Positions 6,038 through 6,536 of a DNA stretch of 6,536 bases are shown in pieces. The stretch's first letter is position 1. Every line of letters starts with the position of its first letter. The position numbers and the translations under genes were made by a program. The DNA comes from Candidatus Omnitrophota bacterium. Lineage in GTDB: Bacteria; Omnitrophota; Gorgyraeia; B26-G9. Location: contig JAGLQQ010000242.1 of NCBI GenBank assembly GCA_023136735.1, forward strand, positions 1-6,536, given 5' to 3'. The notes below the pieces were generated by a model, which was not told the origin of the DNA, did not search any database, and saw only the letters and a program-made list of their open reading frames with translations.

Positions 6038-6059
6038 CATAGAAATTTGACAATCTATG
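6038..6059 (+). other. Leader hairpin in the receiver-gene 5' region
   Basis: CATAGA (6038-6043) and TCTATG (6054-6059) can form a 6-bp stem around a 10-base loop. The loop includes TTGACA (6047-6052), which with TATTTT (6071-6076, 18-base spacer) makes a weak second promoter candidate. An ATG at 6057 opens only seven codons. The rest of the 5970-6109 leader shows nothing I can name. Confidence 0.2.
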
Positions 6060-6109
6060 GAGCGTAAGCTTATTTTGTGAGTGAAGTAATTTATATGACA
6101 GATTAAGTA

Positions 6110-6181
6110 ATGGCCCAAAAGATTTTAAGAGCACACTTGCTCTTAGAAAAGCAGGAAAAAGAGGGCATTGGAAAAAGATGA
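6110..6181 (+). CDS. Possible 23-codon leader ORF overlapping the receiver gene start (ATGA)
   Basis: ATG 6110 opens 23 codons beginning MAQKILRAHLL and ending with TGA 6179-6181. That stop overlaps the receiver ATG (6178-6180) as ATGA, the usual arrangement for translational coupling. The peptide is basic, has no recognised domain and has no good Shine-Dalgarno. It could be a regulatory upstream ORF, or merely the chance frame next to a gene whose true 5' end has been altered. Confidence 0.25.
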   Translation: MAQKILRAHLLLEKQEKEGIGKR

Positions 6182-6536
6182 TAGAAGAGCACGAAGCAAA
6201 TGGAGATATTTTTCCTGACGGACCTTTAAATATCCTGTATCTGGATGATAATGAGCAGGCTCTTGAATACATGAAAAGAGCATTGTATATTGAGAATAAA
6301 ATTAATCTTTTAGGTGTAAGGAATTGGGAGCAATTCAGCGCACAGCTAAATAAGACTAATTACAATTGCCTGATCCTGGATTACTCTGCTAAGGGTGTTA
6401 ATATATTTGATGCTGTTTATAATCTTTTTAAGTCAGTCCCAAGGCGCCCGATTATAATTGTATCTGGAGTATTGGATGAAAAATTGAGTGCTTCATTTCA
6501 GGATTTTCCCTTTCTTAAATTCATTCCCAAATATAA
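6178..6536 (+). CDS. Response-regulator receiver (REC) domain protein, 5' part; runs off the right edge
   Basis: The first 119 codons are visible. Receiver domains take a phosphoryl group from a histidine kinase on a conserved Asp and switch an output domain. Seen here: LNILYLDDN (17-25) with the acidic pair Asp23-Asp24, phospho-acceptor Asp68 in CLILDYS, the Ser96 switch residue in IIIVSG, and the conserved Lys118 in FIPK. All key residues are in the expected order and spacing, so phosphorylation is plausible. The output domain lies beyond the window. ATG 6178 is the only ATG, GTG or TTG in frame after the stop at 6082-6084 and before the domain. The nearest purine-rich stretch is GAGGG at 6161-6165, far from the start. 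The frame is open for 31 codons above the ATG without a start codon, so the true 5' end deserves caution. The gene diverges from the cyclase gene, suggesting joint regulation. Confidence 0.8.
   Translation, partial: MIEEHEANGDIFPDGPLNILYLDDNEQALEYMKRALYIENKINLLGVRNWEQFSAQLNKTNYNCLILDYSAKGVNIFDAVYNLFKSVPRRPIIIVSGVLDEKLSASFQDFPFLKFIPKY

Noticed and set aside
6085..6177. Upstream extension of the receiver gene
   Set aside because: The frame is open but has no ATG, GTG or TTG after the stop at 6082-6084, so no start can be supported; it is noted as an oddity instead.
6024..6272. 82-codon minus-strand open frame opposite the receiver gene
   Set aside because: It overlaps the receiver domain codons and the leader, has no recognisable domain or ribosome binding site, and the plus-strand receiver motifs are clear.

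Overview
The window is AT-rich bacterial DNA holding two complete genes and two gene ends. The genome looks like an uncultured Gram-negative-type lineage: it has a REP-associated (Y1/RAYT) transposase with its palindromes, a full-length bacterial SMC, and a GAF-GGDEF diguanylate cyclase of a style common in candidate phyla such as Omnitrophota. That phylum guess is weak; the sequence proves only Bacteria with sigma70-type promoters.

Layout. Bases 1-246 are the 3' end of a RAYT transposase gene, whose stop codon lies inside a REP-like hairpin (233-253). Bases 289 to about 471 appear to be a decayed fragment of a second RAYT gene in the same orientation. A hairpin with a U-run (454-478) and an extended -10 promoter (489-517) precede smc (567-4457, +). 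A 217-base convergent gap with a 17-bp inverted repeat separates smc from a GAF-GGDEF diguanylate cyclase gene (4675-5859, -). A compact divergent control region (about 5860-5970) holds a strong promoter on each strand, a tandem 13-bp repeat and a 17-bp palindrome. A response-regulator receiver gene starts at about 6178 (+) and runs off the right edge.

The standout is the SMC protein. It is 1296 residues long, about 110 more than the usual ~1186. The excess is a complete AMPK-beta/CBM48-type glycogen-binding domain (about residues 643-726) inserted in frame inside the hinge, between its last two recognisable segments. The ATPase head motifs are intact, and so are the tryptophans, lysine and asparagine that contact alpha-glucan in AMPK beta. 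On the face of it this is a chromosome-organising ATPase with a carbohydrate sensor at its hinge, possibly coupling chromosome organisation to glycogen or carbon status. I know of no described SMC of this architecture, but I could not search.

The right half is a signalling locus. The cyclase should make c-di-GMP, with an inhibitory I-site, from an apparently leaderless message. The divergent receiver protein may be its partner in regulation; that link is inferred only from shared control DNA.
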